Notes under the pieces: generated by a model
The model's database searches: none
The model's input: only the letters and a program-made list of their open reading frames with translations
What the model was told of the DNA's origin: nothing
Shown: piece after piece, positions 62,945-64,000 of the stretch
How the letters are laid out: every line of letters begins with the position of its first letter
Position numbering within the stretch: position 1 is the first letter of the stretch
Source of the DNA: JAVVSK01 sp036654235
GTDB lineage: Bacteria; Bacillota; Clostridia; Christensenellales; CAG-138
Length of the DNA: 64,000 bases
Direction: 5' to 3'
NCBI GenBank assembly: GCA_036654235.1
Contig: JAVVSK010000005.1
Location: 48,620 to 112,619, forward strand
Program-made: the position numbers and the translations under genes

Positions 62945-64000
62945 ATGTCATTCGCATATGCAAACCCCGGTTCCGGCCCCAGCGCGGGCGGTATCGGCTG
63001 GTTTAATTTTGGCAATTTAACACTCAACCCCGGGCAGACCATCACGGGACTCACCGGCACCTTAAACGACGGTTCAACTGTCACCTTCGACTTGTCCGCA
63101 CCGTCAAACTCTTCGATGATTTTCGATACATTCGCCGCACCGGTTTACGGAAACTTCGGTAACACGGGCTATACCGGTATACTTGGCAATGTAGTTATGC
63201 AAAACCGAAGGATTTTCAATTATGACCCTGCCACCATCAATATTAGCAATATCGTGGTGAAAGATCCGTTTGGAAATCCTGTCACAAACTATACGACAAT
63301 TCTTGCTGATTCAGAGGAAACCAACATTGGTGAATCCTGGACATGGACAACCGACGGCGGCGTATGGAATCAGTTTACTCTCCTTGGCAGTAATCCGCCG
63401 ACCCTCACCGGGCTTGGTACGCAGACTGCTACACTTACGGGAAACTCTCAAGCAATTTTAGCTGGCAATTATCTGTTAAGTACGCTGGCACCTAAAAATT
63501 TAGCAATGACACTCATAAGCAACGGCGGTCTTGAGGCTGTGTCCATTGGTTTTGCCGTAACGAAGGTGCAGGTTTGCAAAAACATCGGCAACCGCATTAA
63601 TTCCGCCGATCAGTTTGTTCTGAATATTGCAGGAACGCCCAACAACCAAGTCACCACCACCGGCTCCGCCGTTGGAATGCAGTCGCCTTGCGCCGTAGTC
63701 TACGGTCTCCCCGGCAACACCTATACCATCAATGAACAAATGGCGCCCGGCAGTGTAACGCCGCTTTCGGGTTATACACAGACTATCTCAGCCGTCAACC
63801 TCAGCCCCGGCGGCAGTGTCCCCCCCACCGGCTCGCTGCCTATAAACTTTACCCCGGCGCTGGGTGATATCGTTCAGTATACCATTCTTAACTCTGCGCC
63901 TCCTATATTTAAAAAAAGCGTGGATAAAACTTTCGCAAAGCCCGGCGATGTGATCACCTATACCGTCACCGGCATTAACCCGAATAACTACCCGCTCCCC
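62945..64000 (+). CDS. Large surface protein with CshA-like and DUF11-type repeats, 5' part
   Basis: Open from ATG 62945 (AAAGGAG upstream) to the window end, 352 residues and incomplete. There is no usual signal peptide. Residues ~1-210 begin SFAYANPGSGPSAGGIGWFNFGNL, then LNDGSTVTFDLS and SNIVVKDPFGNPVTNYT, which recall CshA-type fibril modules. From ~330 a DUF11-type repeat begins (KSVDKTFAKPGDVITYTVTG). Thr, Asn, Gly and Pro are abundant and Cys is rare, as in surface fibres. Base composition is richer in G and C than the AT-rich relics nearby. It probably forms a cell-surface or spore-surface adhesin together with the small gene upstream. Confidence 0.8.
   Translation, partial: MSFAYANPGSGPSAGGIGWFNFGNLTLNPGQTITGLTGTLNDGSTVTFDLSAPSNSSMIFDTFAAPVYGNFGNTGYTGILGNVVMQNRRIFNYDPATINISNIVVKDPFGNPVTNYTTILADSEETNIGESWTWTTDGGVWNQFTLLGSNPPTLTGLGTQTATLTGNSQAILAGNYLLSTLAPKNLAMTLISNGGLEAVSIGFAVTKVQVCKNIGNRINSADQFVLNIAGTPNNQVTTTGSAVGMQSPCAVVYGLPGNTYTINEQMAPGSVTPLSGYTQTISAVNLSPGGSVPPTGSLPINFTPALGDIVQYTILNSAPPIFKKSVDKTFAKPGDVITYTVTGINPNNYPLP

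Overview
The window reads as a chromosomal segment of an AT-rich Bacillota genome, most likely an anaerobic member of the Clostridia. The signs are a YtfJ/GerW-type sporulation gene next to a DUF2953 gene and a D-Ala-D-Ala carboxypeptidase, a single-chain PurL of about 1250 residues, an uncoupled FeoA/FeoB pair, a dockerin-bearing secreted protein, strong AGGAGG-type ribosome binding sites, TTG and GTG starts, and many sigma-A-like promoters. No ribosomal RNA, CRISPR array, intact transposase or phage gene was seen.

Left part (1-19190): mostly housekeeping. In order: the C-terminal end of an M32 carboxypeptidase, an M23 lipoprotein, an HD hydrolase, a small RNA cluster (tRNA-Val, a probable 6S RNA, tRNA-Gln), uvrB-uvrA, a nitroreductase-like protein, mreC-mreD-PBP2, a small hypothetical gene and deoB. 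A minus-strand group follows (DUF2953, ytfJ, D-Ala-D-Ala carboxypeptidase, rluB), then an aquaporin.

Middle part (19191-47570): a three-gene cassette for UDP-N-acetyl-L-fucosamine; nadK-argR-recN, with a duplicated sequence at the nadK start; divergent feoA and feoB; glyA; and a seven-gene purine operon purE-C-M-N-H-D-L. Then an ArsR-type regulator sits divergent to a large secreted dockerin protein.

Right part (47571-64000): the accessory region. A cobalamin riboswitch with a clear intrinsic terminator controls a six-gene minus-strand operon: a lipoprotein CbiK-type cobaltochelatase, two small surface proteins of unknown fold, and a BtuFCD/FecBCD-type ABC transporter whose ATPase carries an extra C-terminal domain. 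The layout suggests tetrapyrrole or corrinoid chemistry outside the membrane coupled to import, and it is the best candidate here for an under-described system. Beyond it are two tandem PAS hybrid histidine kinases behind a consensus promoter, flanked by decayed pieces of similar signalling genes (receiver, PAS and HTH relics). Next come a decayed surface-protein gene and an intact pair made of a small helical protein and a large repeat-type surface protein that runs off the window.

All calls come from reading the sequence and recalled family motifs. No database search or folding program was run.
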